In this document: positions 23,465 through 32,864 of the stretch, in pieces
Layout of the letters: the number at the start of each line of letters is the position of its first letter
Position numbering within the stretch: position 1 is the first letter of the stretch
NCBI GenBank assembly: GCA_030747505.1
Contig: JASLKQ010000024.1
Coordinates: forward strand, 1 to 39,486
Length of the DNA stretch: 39,486 bases
Source: Verrucomicrobiota bacterium
GTDB taxonomy: Bacteria; Verrucomicrobiota; Verrucomicrobiia; Limisphaerales; UBA1100
Direction of reading: 5' to 3'
Program-made: the position numbers and the translations under genes
The notes under the pieces: generated by a model
The model's input: only the letters and a program-made list of their open reading frames with translations
What the model was told of the DNA's origin: nothing
The model's database searches: none

Positions 23465-25437
23465 AACGTACAATTTTCCTACTCTTCCTGATCGCAACCC
23501 TTTCCGTTCGCGGAGCCGGCATCAATGACTATTACAAGGTTGAGAACATCCCCGCCCCCAAGGGGCTGGATGTGCAAATTGGCGGCCTGACTTTCCTGCC
23601 TGATGGCCGGCTGGCCGCCTGCTTCCACCGGGGCGAGGTCTATACGTACAACCCAAAGACAAAAATATGGAAACTCTTTGCCGACGGACTGCACGAGCCA
23701 CTGGGGATTATCGCCGAGGATAACCACACGCTGGTCGTTATGCAGCGCCCTGAGCTAACGCGCCTGCGTGACACCGACGGCGATGGCGAGGCTGATCATT
23801 ACCAGACCATAAGTGATGACTTTGGCATGACCGGCAATTACCACGAGTTTTCCTTCGGCCCCACCCGTGACAAGGCGGGCAACTATTATATTGGCCTCAA
23901 CCTCGCTTCCAGCGGGGCGAGTATCCGGCCTGAGATCCGCGGTGAATTCCGGCATTACGGCATTTCGCGCGAACAGTTCTATAAGAACCACAGGTCCGGG
24001 TCCGGGCGGATGTATTCGGCTACGCCTTACCGGGGATGGATCATGAAAGTTACACCTCAACACAAAACCATTCCTTTTGCGCCGGGCTTTCGCTCCCCCA
24101 ACGGGGTCAATTTTGATATGCAGGGAAGACTGTGGGCCAGCGACAATCAGGGAGATTGGTTGGGAACCAGTAAACTGTTTCATGTAAAGGAAGGTAACTT
24201 TTATGGACACCCTGCCAGCCTTGTGTGGACCAAGGAATGGGAAAAAGGACGCAATCCACTCAAGGTGCCCCCGGCTGAATTTGATGAAAAGCGCACGCGG
24301 GCCGCGGTACTTTTCCCTCAGGGGAGCATGGCCAACAGCCCCACTCAGATGCTTTCTGATACCACAAAGGGAAAGTTCGGCCCCTTTACAGAACAACTGC
24401 TGGTGGGCGAAATGAACCGACCCCGCATTATGCGAATCCTCGTTGATGAAGTCGCTGGCGAAACCCAGGGTGCCTGCCTGCCATTTATGGACAATGGCGG
24501 ACTGCGCCGGGGCATGCACCGTTTTGCTTTTGCTCCGGATGGAAGCCTGTGGGTTGGTCAAACCCATCTTTCATGGGTCGGAGCCAATGGTTTGCAACGG
24601 ATTAGCTGGACAGGGAAAATGCCAATGAGCGTTTCGGCCATGAACCTGAGCGATACCGGCTTCAAGATCTCCTTCACCAAGCCCCTCTCCCAGGTGGCGG
24701 ACGAAAACTTCGCTTTCCAGCGTTACTACTACAAATACCACCAAGGCTACGGCTCGCCGCAGCTCGGCAAAGAACCCATCAAGATCACCGCCCTCAATCT
24801 TGCCCCCGATAGGAAATCAGTATCCATCGATCTGGAAAAGCTCAACCCGGGCTATGTCTACCAGTTGAATTTACAGAATATCACTGCATCGGATAAGACA
24901 CCCGCACTCAACACCTATATCTGCTACACGCTCAACCGTCTCACCAATGGTGACGACAAGGCGCCGCATCTCACTACCGGCAACAGCAGCAAGTCCAGAC
25001 CTGCCAGATCGGCAGCAAAGGTTGTGCAGGCCAAACCGACAGCTCTCAAAGGAGCCGATCAAATTTTCGAAGCGGAAGATGCCGGCAGAAAAGGGCCCAG
25101 CTTGGCCAAGAACAATGGCGGCTACACCGGCAAAGGTTTTGTAGACTTCCAAGCTAACTCAGGAGAACACCTCAACTGGATCATCCAAACCAAAAGCGCA
25201 GGCGACAGTTCTCTTTCCTTTCGTTATGCCTTGGCCGGCGGCAACCGCCCATTGAAGCTCAAGGTCAATGGCAAGGTCATCGCCAAGGCCCTGCCCTTCA
25301 GCAGTACCGGCAGTTGGTCAAACTGGAAATCCATCAGCATTGATACACCCCTGAAGGTTGGCCTAAATGAAATCTTTTTGGAATCCACTGGAACCAGCGG
25401 ACCTAACATTGACCACCTTCTTATCAGGCGCAAATAA
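23461..25437 (+). CDS. Six-bladed propeller protein (sugar dehydrogenase-like, DUF7133-type) with C-terminal CBM6
   Basis: Secreted protein of 658 residues; signal peptide MKRTIFLLFLIATLSVRG. Residues 20-390 form an NHL/soluble glucose dehydrogenase-like propeller: GGLTFLPDGRLAACFHRGEVY, GLHEPLGI, LTRLRDTDGDGEADHYQTI, GNYHEFSFGP, GFRSPNGVNFDMQGRLWASDNQGDW, GNFYGHPASLVW, HRFAFAPDGSLWVGQ. A beta-sandwich region (about 400-495) follows, then a low-complexity linker and a CBM6/CBM35-like module (536-658) starting FEAEDAGRKGP and ending GPNIDHLLIRRK, which should bind carbohydrate. Relatives often carry a cytochrome c domain; none is here, and the coupled cupredoxin may take its place. Sugar oxidation is plausible but PQQ binding cannot be confirmed by eye. 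A paralogous propeller lies at 26397-29345. Confidence 0.87.
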   Translation: MKRTIFLLFLIATLSVRGAGINDYYKVENIPAPKGLDVQIGGLTFLPDGRLAACFHRGEVYTYNPKTKIWKLFADGLHEPLGIIAEDNHTLVVMQRPELTRLRDTDGDGEADHYQTISDDFGMTGNYHEFSFGPTRDKAGNYYIGLNLASSGASIRPEIRGEFRHYGISREQFYKNHRSGSGRMYSATPYRGWIMKVTPQHKTIPFAPGFRSPNGVNFDMQGRLWASDNQGDWLGTSKLFHVKEGNFYGHPASLVWTKEWEKGRNPLKVPPAEFDEKRTRAAVLFPQGSMANSPTQMLSDTTKGKFGPFTEQLLVGEMNRPRIMRILVDEVAGETQGACLPFMDNGGLRRGMHRFAFAPDGSLWVGQTHLSWVGANGLQRISWTGKMPMSVSAMNLSDTGFKISFTKPLSQVADENFAFQRYYYKYHQGYGSPQLGKEPIKITALNLAPDRKSVSIDLEKLNPGYVYQLNLQNITASDKTPALNTYICYTLNRLTNGDDKAPHLTTGNSSKSRPARSAAKVVQAKPTALKGADQIFEAEDAGRKGPSLAKNNGGYTGKGFVDFQANSGEHLNWIIQTKSAGDSSLSFRYALAGGNRPLKLKVNGKVIAKALPFSSTGSWSNWKSISIDTPLKVGLNEIFLESTGTSGPNIDHLLIRRK

Positions 25438-25442
25438 TCTGA

Positions 25443-26369
25443 ATGCATAACGTTGCAACATTTTACTGGTTTACAGATTTATCAGACCACGAAATTTGGC
25501 GAGACCACCTCAAAGAACAGTGCGAAAAGCATGAGGTGCTGGGTATTATCATTTTAGCCAATGAGGGACTGAATGCCACCATTGCTGGACCTGAAGAAGG
25601 CGTCGCAGCCGTTTTAGAATACATCCGGTCCGATCAACGTTTCAAAGATCTCACTCACCGGGAATGCACTGCTGAAGAGCCACCTTTTAACCGTTTGCGT
25701 ATCATTATCCGCCCTGAAATTGTGACTTTGGGCGACCCCTCCGTGAACCCTAATGAGGCAGTTGGCGAATATGTGGAGCCTGAGGAATGGAACGAACTCA
25801 TCAGTGACCCAGACCTACTGCTCATCGATACTCGGAATGACTACGAGGTGCAAATTGGCACATTTAAAAATGCCCTTAACCCTAATACAGAAACCTTTGG
25901 CCAATGGGATACGTACGTTAAAGAAAACCTGAACCCCGAAAATCATAAGAAAGTGGCCATGTTCTGCACCGGCGGAATTCGTTGTGAAAAAGCCTCCGCC
26001 CACATGTTAAAAAATGGATTTGATAAAGTATACCATTTGCAAGGCGGCATTTTGAATTACCTAGAAAAGATAAAACCAGAAGAGAGCCTATGGGAGGGCG
26101 AATGCTTTGTCTTTGACCACCGCGTCTCAGTTTTGCATGGATTGGAGGAAGGCACCTGTAAAATCTGCTTTGGCTGCCGCTGGCCGTTGGAAGCCGAAGA
26201 TCTCAAATCCCCTAAATACGAGCCGGGCATCTGTTGCCCGCGTTGTGCTGACGATCTAAGTCCGGACCGGCGTGCCAGACTGACTGAACGCCATAAACAA
26301 GTGATGCTAGCCCAAGCCAATAATCGCGAACATATCGGCCAAACCCCAGCAGGACGACAAAAGAAGTAA
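25443..26369 (+). CDS. trhO: tRNA uridine(34) hydroxylase TrhO (rhodanese family)
   Basis: Cytoplasmic enzyme of 308 residues making 5-hydroxyuridine at tRNA position 34 by an oxygen-dependent route. The N-terminal acylphosphatase-like domain shows NVATFYWFTDL and ILANEGLNATIAG. The rhodanese domain has LLLIDTRNDYEVQIGTFKNA and the active-site loop FCTGGIRCEKA with Cys175. The C-terminal zinc-binding motif is CKICFGC ... CCPRC (Cys239, 242, 245, 264, 265, 268). Length and motifs agree with E. coli YceA/TrhO. It follows the propeller gene by five bases, so it may ride on the same transcript although its job is unrelated. It ends the plus-strand run, facing a convergent gene 27 bp away. Confidence 0.96.
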   Translation: MHNVATFYWFTDLSDHEIWRDHLKEQCEKHEVLGIIILANEGLNATIAGPEEGVAAVLEYIRSDQRFKDLTHRECTAEEPPFNRLRIIIRPEIVTLGDPSVNPNEAVGEYVEPEEWNELISDPDLLLIDTRNDYEVQIGTFKNALNPNTETFGQWDTYVKENLNPENHKKVAMFCTGGIRCEKASAHMLKNGFDKVYHLQGGILNYLEKIKPEESLWEGECFVFDHRVSVLHGLEEGTCKICFGCRWPLEAEDLKSPKYEPGICCPRCADDLSPDRRARLTERHKQVMLAQANNREHIGQTPAGRQKK

Positions 26370-26396
26370 GTCGTTCTAGAGGCAGGACTCGCACCT

Positions 26397-29345
26397 CTAC
26401 TTTAACACATTTACCGTGCAGTTGATCTCAGAGCGGACCGACTCCCCCTTGGAACCCTTTAGGTTATAACGGATGCGCAGGGTCATGCATTTCTGCAGCT
26501 TCGGCATTTTTAATACCACTGTTTTGCCATCACTACTCAAAGAGGCTTCTGTAATTTCCAATGTATCCCGGCCCTGCTTACCAGGATTACTCACCAGATA
26601 ATCACGCGAACCGTACCCGCGGGTGCGACGGTAATTACACATTTCTGCAGCATAACTCTCCGGATCAGCCGCACTCGCCTTATCCAAAGCTTCACTAAAG
26701 GTCAGGCTCACACCTTTTTGGGTTACTGAATATTTAACCGGAATATGCAGGGCTTTACCCGTGTAACGGAACCGGTAGAACCCCCCGGCCTGGGACTTGT
26801 TACCTGCCCAGCCAAAAAGTCCACAGGCATATAGCTGACCATCCACCGGATGGAAACGTCCGCGCATGACACCGGTGGGGGTTTCTCCTATAGGCAGGCG
26901 ACTGACTCCACCCTGAGGCACCCCGTCCACCACCTCATAAGGAACGGTGAACAATCGTCCCGTCCCGTAACTTAGATTGATGAGCGAACCCTTGAGTGGC
27001 CCCCACTTGTCGCTGGTTACCCACAATTGTTCTGCGGGCGAACGGTCCACACTGTTATGGATCCATACCACCGGTGGATCATAATCCTCAGGATCCCGCC
27101 CCGGAACATAGGAACCCATATAACCATAAAACCCATCCTGTTTAATCAGGTTAATCCGGTTCTTGGGCGTCCAATGCCCCTCCTGGTCACTGGCAAAGAA
27201 GGTGCCGTCCCCATTGACGGTCACCCCATTGGGCGCGCGAAAGCCATTGGCAATCCGCCAACTCTTGGAACCGTCCCTGCTGACCTTGATAATGGACCCG
27301 TGATGCGGCACCAACCCGTCTTTCGCGTGACGCGCGGCCTTGGCGAAATAGAAATTGCCCGCCTCATCAGTCTGCAAATCCATGGCAAACTCATGGAAAT
27401 GCTCGGTAACCTGATGGTCGTTATTAAAGTTCTCATAGAAATCAATCTCACCATCCTCATTGGTATCATGAAGGCGCGTGATCTGGTCACGGCAGCAGAC
27501 ATAGATGGTTTCTTCCACAATCTTCAGCCCCAAAGGCTGAAACATGCCTGCAGCAATACGCCGCCAGGTGAGCTTGCCCCTGGGCAGATCAAGCCCTTCC
27601 ACTATCCACACATCCCCCTGCCAGGTACAAACTGCCGCTCGCCGATTGTCCTTAAAAAAATCAAACCCACCCAGCCGCATCCACGATTTCCATGGGTTGT
27701 CATTTGGAAGAATAAAAGTATCGGTTGCATAAGGACCTGTTGCCAAACCGGGCTGTATCCGGGTTTCCACAGTCTGAGCCCACTGAGGCTTCCCGCCTTG
27801 AGTCATCCCCAAAAGATCCGGAGCTTGCCCTTCATCCTGAACCTCTGCCACTGCCTTGGTGAATTCCGAGAGCTGGCCGCGTTTACCACTCCAGATCAAT
27901 ACCCGCAGTTTACCGGCCTTGGTGGCCGCAGAAATCCGTAAACGTAAGTTCTCTTCATCTTCCAAATCCCATAGACCGGTATCTCCCAGTAGCGCCGCAG
28001 CGATTACCGGTTCATTTGCGTTGGGATTTACTACTACAGCAGCCACCTTCTTTTTTGCCTTCCCTGCGATAAGCACCTGAGCATTGCCACTAAACTGCAA
28101 TGCCTGCCCCATTTTACCCCGCACCCCTCTGGCCCCGCGATTGGTGCCGGCATAGTTGCTCCCTATTGTGTTGGCAATTTCTACGCCCTTTGTTTCATCA
28201 AAACTCCAGTGGGCCACCGCATCATCGGGCCCCTTACCACCGGCTAATGCAGCCAACTCCCTTTCAGAAAGCACTCGCTTGAAAATGCGCACCTCGTCCA
28301 TCTCTCCATTGAACGGAGGCATGAAATCGGTGGCCGTATAGCCAAGGCGCACGATATGACTGGCTTCATCGGTGCTGGGAAGGGTTTTGCTAGCTGCCTT
28401 TTTGCCATCCACATAGAGTGTTACTTTCCCCGACTGATTACGCGTGGCTGATACGTGATGCCATTTGCCATCATCAACCTTTGGACCGCCGGATACCTGC
28501 CCCACCCAACCCACGTCATACCCCAACCTGCCTCCACGAACGAAAAGGGTTTTACCGTTCTTCACCCATCGACCTGATTGGGCCGCTTTGGAAATAATGG
28601 TGCCACCGGCCTTGGTTTTAATCCATGCACTGATGGTCGTGTTGCTGGAACCAAAATCCATCTGACCCGTTGGGCTTACCGCTGCAGTTCCGCTGGCCGA
28701 ATTTTTGATCAAAACAACGTTTTTATTTCCCTTGAGGTGCATCGCTCCCCCTGCCCCGCGAGCCACCTGCATCACGATTTCCTTTGACCCCGGTGCAACG
28801 TGCAGGTTGCGAATGAAAATATTGTTCCCGTGCAAAGAAGGCATTTCAAAGACCCCACGGGCACCAACCCTGTAGGATAGCACCACTTTGTTTCCCTTCA
28901 CATAAAGGCCCTTGTAATGTACCCAATCACGCGGAAGCGGGCCATAAGGTTTCTTGTCCAACCCCCGAACCCGAGCCCCATCCTCCCATTTGCCTTCGGG
29001 ATCACGCCAACCGGCTCCAACTGGATTGGCAAAGGCCTGCTCCCCCTTGATGGAGGCATGAGCGCCGTGCCGGCCATCGAAGGCTATGCCACGCCAGTCG
29101 ATAAAACCTCCGCTCCAGCCGGCCGCACAATTCATCAGGTCGGTATCATAAACCATGAAAACGTTCCCTTTGGAAACCCCTCCTTCTCCGGAATCCAGAC
29201 GGATGGCAATGGCCTTGTTGACGATCCCTGCACCGCGTACCTCAAGTGAAGTCGTCAAGAAGGGTCCATAATTCATTTCATCCCATTTACCGGCAAGAAC
29301 CGTAAGGGACACCAAAGCCGCAAGGAAAAGCGTGATGCGTTTCAT
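26397..29345 (-). CDS. Large secreted DUF6797/LamG/beta-propeller protein
   Basis: Secreted protein of 982 residues; ATG at 29345 opens the signal peptide MKRITLFLAALVSLTVLAG (an in-frame start at 29384 adds only unlikely residues). Residues about 20-190 match the DUF6797-like N-terminal region (WDEMNYGPFL, GGFIDWRGIAFDGRHG, YKGLYVKGNKVVLSY). A LamG/concanavalin domain follows at about 225-370 (TTISAWIKTKAGGTIISK, WHHVSATRN, GEMDEVRIFKRVLSE), then a second partial one (AHWSFDETKG). A propeller related to that of 23461-25437 covers about 510-870 (RLHDTNEDGEIDFYENF, HEFAMDLQTD, GFRAPNGVTVNGDGTFFASDQEGHW). The C-terminal beta-sandwich is shared too. No CxxCH heme motif was found, although relatives often end in cytochrome c. 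It lies 53 bp after the PSD1 gene on the same strand. Confidence 0.85.
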   Translation of the reverse strand: MKRITLFLAALVSLTVLAGKWDEMNYGPFLTTSLEVRGAGIVNKAIAIRLDSGEGGVSKGNVFMVYDTDLMNCAAGWSGGFIDWRGIAFDGRHGAHASIKGEQAFANPVGAGWRDPEGKWEDGARVRGLDKKPYGPLPRDWVHYKGLYVKGNKVVLSYRVGARGVFEMPSLHGNNIFIRNLHVAPGSKEIVMQVARGAGGAMHLKGNKNVVLIKNSASGTAAVSPTGQMDFGSSNTTISAWIKTKAGGTIISKAAQSGRWVKNGKTLFVRGGRLGYDVGWVGQVSGGPKVDDGKWHHVSATRNQSGKVTLYVDGKKAASKTLPSTDEASHIVRLGYTATDFMPPFNGEMDEVRIFKRVLSERELAALAGGKGPDDAVAHWSFDETKGVEIANTIGSNYAGTNRGARGVRGKMGQALQFSGNAQVLIAGKAKKKVAAVVVNPNANEPVIAAALLGDTGLWDLEDEENLRLRISAATKAGKLRVLIWSGKRGQLSEFTKAVAEVQDEGQAPDLLGMTQGGKPQWAQTVETRIQPGLATGPYATDTFILPNDNPWKSWMRLGGFDFFKDNRRAAVCTWQGDVWIVEGLDLPRGKLTWRRIAAGMFQPLGLKIVEETIYVCCRDQITRLHDTNEDGEIDFYENFNNDHQVTEHFHEFAMDLQTDEAGNFYFAKAARHAKDGLVPHHGSIIKVSRDGSKSWRIANGFRAPNGVTVNGDGTFFASDQEGHWTPKNRINLIKQDGFYGYMGSYVPGRDPEDYDPPVVWIHNSVDRSPAEQLWVTSDKWGPLKGSLINLSYGTGRLFTVPYEVVDGVPQGGVSRLPIGETPTGVMRGRFHPVDGQLYACGLFGWAGNKSQAGGFYRFRYTGKALHIPVKYSVTQKGVSLTFSEALDKASAADPESYAAEMCNYRRTRGYGSRDYLVSNPGKQGRDTLEITEASLSSDGKTVVLKMPKLQKCMTLRIRYNLKGSKGESVRSEINCTVNVLK

Positions 29346-29398
29346 AGAATGGGGTGAGTGTACGGAGTCAGCCGCACGGAGCAACCCCTGAAAGACAA

Positions 29399-32300
29399 TT
29401 AGTGATTAAACAGGAACTCTGCAGAATTAAGTACCGCCCAGACCAAATCCTGCGTAGCTGCTTCACGATTATCTTTATTCTTTTCAAAATAGGCGGCAAT
29501 GACCGACTGTTCCTGCTCAAGAGGGAGTCGATTGAAAGCGATTAGAAAAATCTCTTCGCCAATCTGGGCGGGGGTTTTTTCACTGTCAGCCAGTTTTTTT
29601 ACCCTCCCCTTGGTATGGATAATTTTCTCATGCAACTGCTTGGCATGCATCATGTGAAGAGCCTGCACCACCGTCCCCTTGACATTGCGTTCACAGGGCG
29701 GATCACTGCTGGAGTTGGGCCGACCAAAGGCATCCATGAATTCAGATCCGATCTTGAAGTTCCAGGTCTCCATCGCCCGTGCTCCATTCCAGGTGGCCGA
29801 AAAACTGGCCGGCACTCCGGTCACATCACTCACTGCATCCATTAACACCTCGGCACTAAGCCGTCTCCTGTAACTGCGGGAAAAATTGCGGGTATCGGCC
29901 ACATTAGTTTCATTGGGTTGTGAGCTTAACTGGTATAACCGACTTTGCAGGATCGTCCGGATCAGCAGCTTCTGGTTATACTTGAGCTCCACAAAATGTT
30001 TAGCCAAAGCATCGAGCAGGTTTGCATTCACTGGCGGATTGGAGGCACGCATGTCATCAACCGGCTCAACAAAACCATGACCAAAAAAGGCTCCCCACAC
30101 GCGGTTAACCATTGCCCGCCCAAATAATGGATTATCAACTTTGCCGATCCAGGTCGCAAACTGATCGCGTAAATCAGTATTACCCTGAATTTCCTCTACC
30201 AGCCCATCAGGGGGCTTGGGCTGCAGCGTTTCCCCACTAACCGGATGACTCACTGAACCACTTCCACCGTGATAGAACCACTCGGTCCCACCGGAGATGG
30301 GAGGTGACACCCCTGCGCCCTTGCGCTTGACCTGTGCGAAATACGCCGCCAAAGAATAAAAGTCATGCTGGGTCCATTTTTCATTGGGGTGATTATGACA
30401 ACGGGCACACTCAAAGCGTACCCCCAGAAAAATTTGACTGAATATTTGGGCCATCTCCTCAGGCGTACGCTTGTCGCGATACACCACGGTGGGACCAAAT
30501 CTGTGCGTACTCCCGCTGGCAGTAATCATATCGCGTGCAAACTCATCCATTGGTTGGTTTTTACGAAATGCATCACGCAACCACTGGTCCAATACATACA
30601 CACTCTTGAGCCCGGCCCGGTCAGGATTAGGGCGCACGAGGTCCGCCCACTTGTTTGCCCAGTGGTCGGCATATGCCGGATCCGCCAGAAGTCGATCAAT
30701 CACCCTCGTACGCTTGTCTCTCGACCTGTCCGCCATATAGGCTCGCGTTTCTTCCAGAGTTGGCAGCCGTCCAATCGTGTCCAGCGTAGCTCGCCGAAGG
30801 AACTCCTCGTCCGAACACAGCTTGCTCGGCAATAAACCCAGACGCTGAAACTGGCCATAAGCCAATTCATCAATAAAATTATGCACAGGTAACACCGCAT
30901 ACTTTGATGTGGGAATCTTCTTCTCCGCGGGAACTGTCACACGGGATATGGCGACCTGTCCCATATAACGAACCACGATTGTCCCCTCTCCGCTCGCCTT
31001 ACCTACGGCAACCTCCCCGGTTTTGGACACCGAAGCAATCTCGCCGTCATTGGACACAAAATCGGCCATCTTCGTTACTTCACGGCTTTGACCATCGGAA
31101 AAATGTGCGCTTACTTTCAGTAACTGCCGTTGTCCCTTGCGATACACACCAACCGACGGCTCCACGCTCACCTTCTGCAGGGTTGGCTCCCCTTCACGCT
31201 GGTAAACCATCCCTTCACGAATCCACTGTAGCACCACTCGCTCCTCTTCTGACCCCGGCTTGATTCGCTGTCCTCCCTCGTGTGGAAGAACCAGTGTTGC
31301 TTTCCTGAGAAGCAGACTCTCTTCCGGGAAAGCCGGAAAAACACGGCGACCAAAGGCATCCTCAGTAATCTCCTTCCAGTCCCGGTGCGTATCGTAGGCG
31401 AACACTGACAAACTGAAACCGTGCTGACCATCGGCCTTTGCATGACAGGATCCCGCACTACAGCCGGCCTTACTCAGGATTGGCAGAACATCCTTGATAA
31501 AACTCAACTGCCCAACTGACTGGGCCGACTCCCTCTCCGAACCCAGTGTCGCCACCAGCTTGTTGTCCTGCCATACGAACACCTCGCCTGAGTGATTTCC
31601 GGCAGCCACTATCTTCGCATCGGCCGAGGAGGTGATGCAATGAAGACGACCCTTGCCCCCAGAAAGCTTACGCTCCTTGGCGGTACTGGAACGCTGGGCT
31701 CCATCATGTGTCTGCATTCCAGTAAAGATCCGTGCCACACCGTCTTCGCAGGAGGTAACAATGGCCTTGTCATCAGGCGTCCATTTCAGCTGGGTAACCC
31801 CGCCCTTGTGAGCTTTCACCTCAGTCATTTTTAATTTGGTTTTCAGGTCCCAAATCAACATCTGCTGATCACTGCTTGCTGTAGCCAAATGGCGGCCATC
31901 ACCTTTGAAGGCCACCCCATAAACCGCCCCCTGGTGCCCCTCAAGAATGGCTGTCGCATTTTGATCCTTTATACTCCACACCTTCGCTACTTCATCCCCG
32001 CCGGCGGTGGCTAATTGCGTGCCATCCTTACTGACTGAAATCCCATATATGGAATCGCGGTGAGCCTCCCACTGGGCGATCTGTTTTCCTTCATCGACTG
32101 ACCACTGACGTACCGTTCCTCTCACTGCCGGCTGACTGTCTGCAGTAAAAATAGATTTGTTGTCTGGTGAGAAAACCAAAGCGCTCACCCGGCCTTCAAA
32201 CTCCCTCAAATTCCGAACCTGTTTGAGTTCCTTATTCCATAACCGCAACGACCGATAATCACTTGAAGCCAGCCAATTTCCATCTGGACTCCACTCCAAA

Positions 32301-32842
32301 GCCCGGACTGAATCGCGGTGACCTTCAAGCACTCCAAGAATCTTATTTTTGTCAGCTATATCATGAACAGTCACACGGTTTGCGCGACCGACTGCCAGAA
32401 TTTTCCCATCGGGAGACAACGCCACCGCCAAGGAAGGCTCATAGCTTGGTGCAATATTTTTCAGTTGTTCCACCTTCGGTCCGGGTCGGTCCTCGAGTGC
32501 AGCCGCATCCCACTTCACCCCTTTGTTAACCCACTCCTCCAGAGCGGCAATCGCCCGTGGCGATAGCTGGTCTTTAGGCGGCATGTGCACATCGGCTCCG
32601 GACTGCAACGTCTGCACCAACCGACTCGCAGCCGCCTTCCCCGGAACAACGACTTTGCCTTCTTCCCCTCCCCGAAGCAGAGCTTCACGTGTAGTAAGAT
32701 CCAGTTCGCCTTTTTTCTTGTCAGGGTTATGGCACGAGAAACAATTGGCCTTGAGTAAAACCATCGCCTCAGGTGTCCCGGCTTTGAGCAGGAAACCTGC
32801 AAAAACAAGCCAGCTGAGGATGATTGGTTTAATTTTCTCCAT
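29399..32842 (-). CDS. PSCyt1-WD40-DUF1549-DUF1553 cytochrome-like protein
   Basis: Secreted multidomain protein of 1147 residues; ATG at 32842 preferred over GTG at 32848; signal peptide about 1-22. Order of domains: PSCyt1 (about 25-110) with CFSCH (34-38); seven or so WD40 repeats (about 135-430: LEGHRDSVRALEWSPDG, LRLWN, LATAGGDEVAKVWS, LEGHQGAVYGVAF); a second cytochrome-like region with CSAGSCH (461-467); a Big_2-like domain (about 555-640); DUF1549/PSCyt2 (about 655-860) with FECARCHNHP (CARCH 812-816); DUF1553/PSD1 (about 900-1140: GRAMVNRVWGAFFGHG, YRRRLSAEVLMDAVSDVTG, EIFLIAFNRLP). Two motifs are CxxCH heme c sites; the middle one has four residues between its Cys. The family's function is unknown, probably extracytoplasmic redox. 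Its usual DUF1501 partner is far away. Confidence 0.93.
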   Translation of the reverse strand: MEKIKPIILSWLVFAGFLLKAGTPEAMVLLKANCFSCHNPDKKKGELDLTTREALLRGGEEGKVVVPGKAAASRLVQTLQSGADVHMPPKDQLSPRAIAALEEWVNKGVKWDAAALEDRPGPKVEQLKNIAPSYEPSLAVALSPDGKILAVGRANRVTVHDIADKNKILGVLEGHRDSVRALEWSPDGNWLASSDYRSLRLWNKELKQVRNLREFEGRVSALVFSPDNKSIFTADSQPAVRGTVRQWSVDEGKQIAQWEAHRDSIYGISVSKDGTQLATAGGDEVAKVWSIKDQNATAILEGHQGAVYGVAFKGDGRHLATASSDQQMLIWDLKTKLKMTEVKAHKGGVTQLKWTPDDKAIVTSCEDGVARIFTGMQTHDGAQRSSTAKERKLSGGKGRLHCITSSADAKIVAAGNHSGEVFVWQDNKLVATLGSERESAQSVGQLSFIKDVLPILSKAGCSAGSCHAKADGQHGFSLSVFAYDTHRDWKEITEDAFGRRVFPAFPEESLLLRKATLVLPHEGGQRIKPGSEEERVVLQWIREGMVYQREGEPTLQKVSVEPSVGVYRKGQRQLLKVSAHFSDGQSREVTKMADFVSNDGEIASVSKTGEVAVGKASGEGTIVVRYMGQVAISRVTVPAEKKIPTSKYAVLPVHNFIDELAYGQFQRLGLLPSKLCSDEEFLRRATLDTIGRLPTLEETRAYMADRSRDKRTRVIDRLLADPAYADHWANKWADLVRPNPDRAGLKSVYVLDQWLRDAFRKNQPMDEFARDMITASGSTHRFGPTVVYRDKRTPEEMAQIFSQIFLGVRFECARCHNHPNEKWTQHDFYSLAAYFAQVKRKGAGVSPPISGGTEWFYHGGSGSVSHPVSGETLQPKPPDGLVEEIQGNTDLRDQFATWIGKVDNPLFGRAMVNRVWGAFFGHGFVEPVDDMRASNPPVNANLLDALAKHFVELKYNQKLLIRTILQSRLYQLSSQPNETNVADTRNFSRSYRRRLSAEVLMDAVSDVTGVPASFSATWNGARAMETWNFKIGSEFMDAFGRPNSSSDPPCERNVKGTVVQALHMMHAKQLHEKIIHTKGRVKKLADSEKTPAQIGEEIFLIAFNRLPLEQEQSVIAAYFEKNKDNREAATQDLVWAVLNSAEFLFNH

Positions 32843-32864
32843 ACCCACTAGGTCTGACGCAAGT

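Noticed and set aside
11564..26369. A classic SusC/SusD polysaccharide utilisation locus
   Set aside because: No TonB-dependent receptor or SusD-like lipoprotein is present; the only outer membrane channel is the NodT-type efflux protein.
26370..26400. tRNA T-arm-like sequence AGGTGCGAGTCCT (minus strand) between the convergent trhO and propeller genes
   Set aside because: Only the T-loop region resembles a tRNA, with one mismatch in the loop; no acceptor, D or anticodon arm fits in the 27-bp gap. The flanking TAGAGG/CCTCTA could form a weak shared hairpin, but no T-run supports a terminator.
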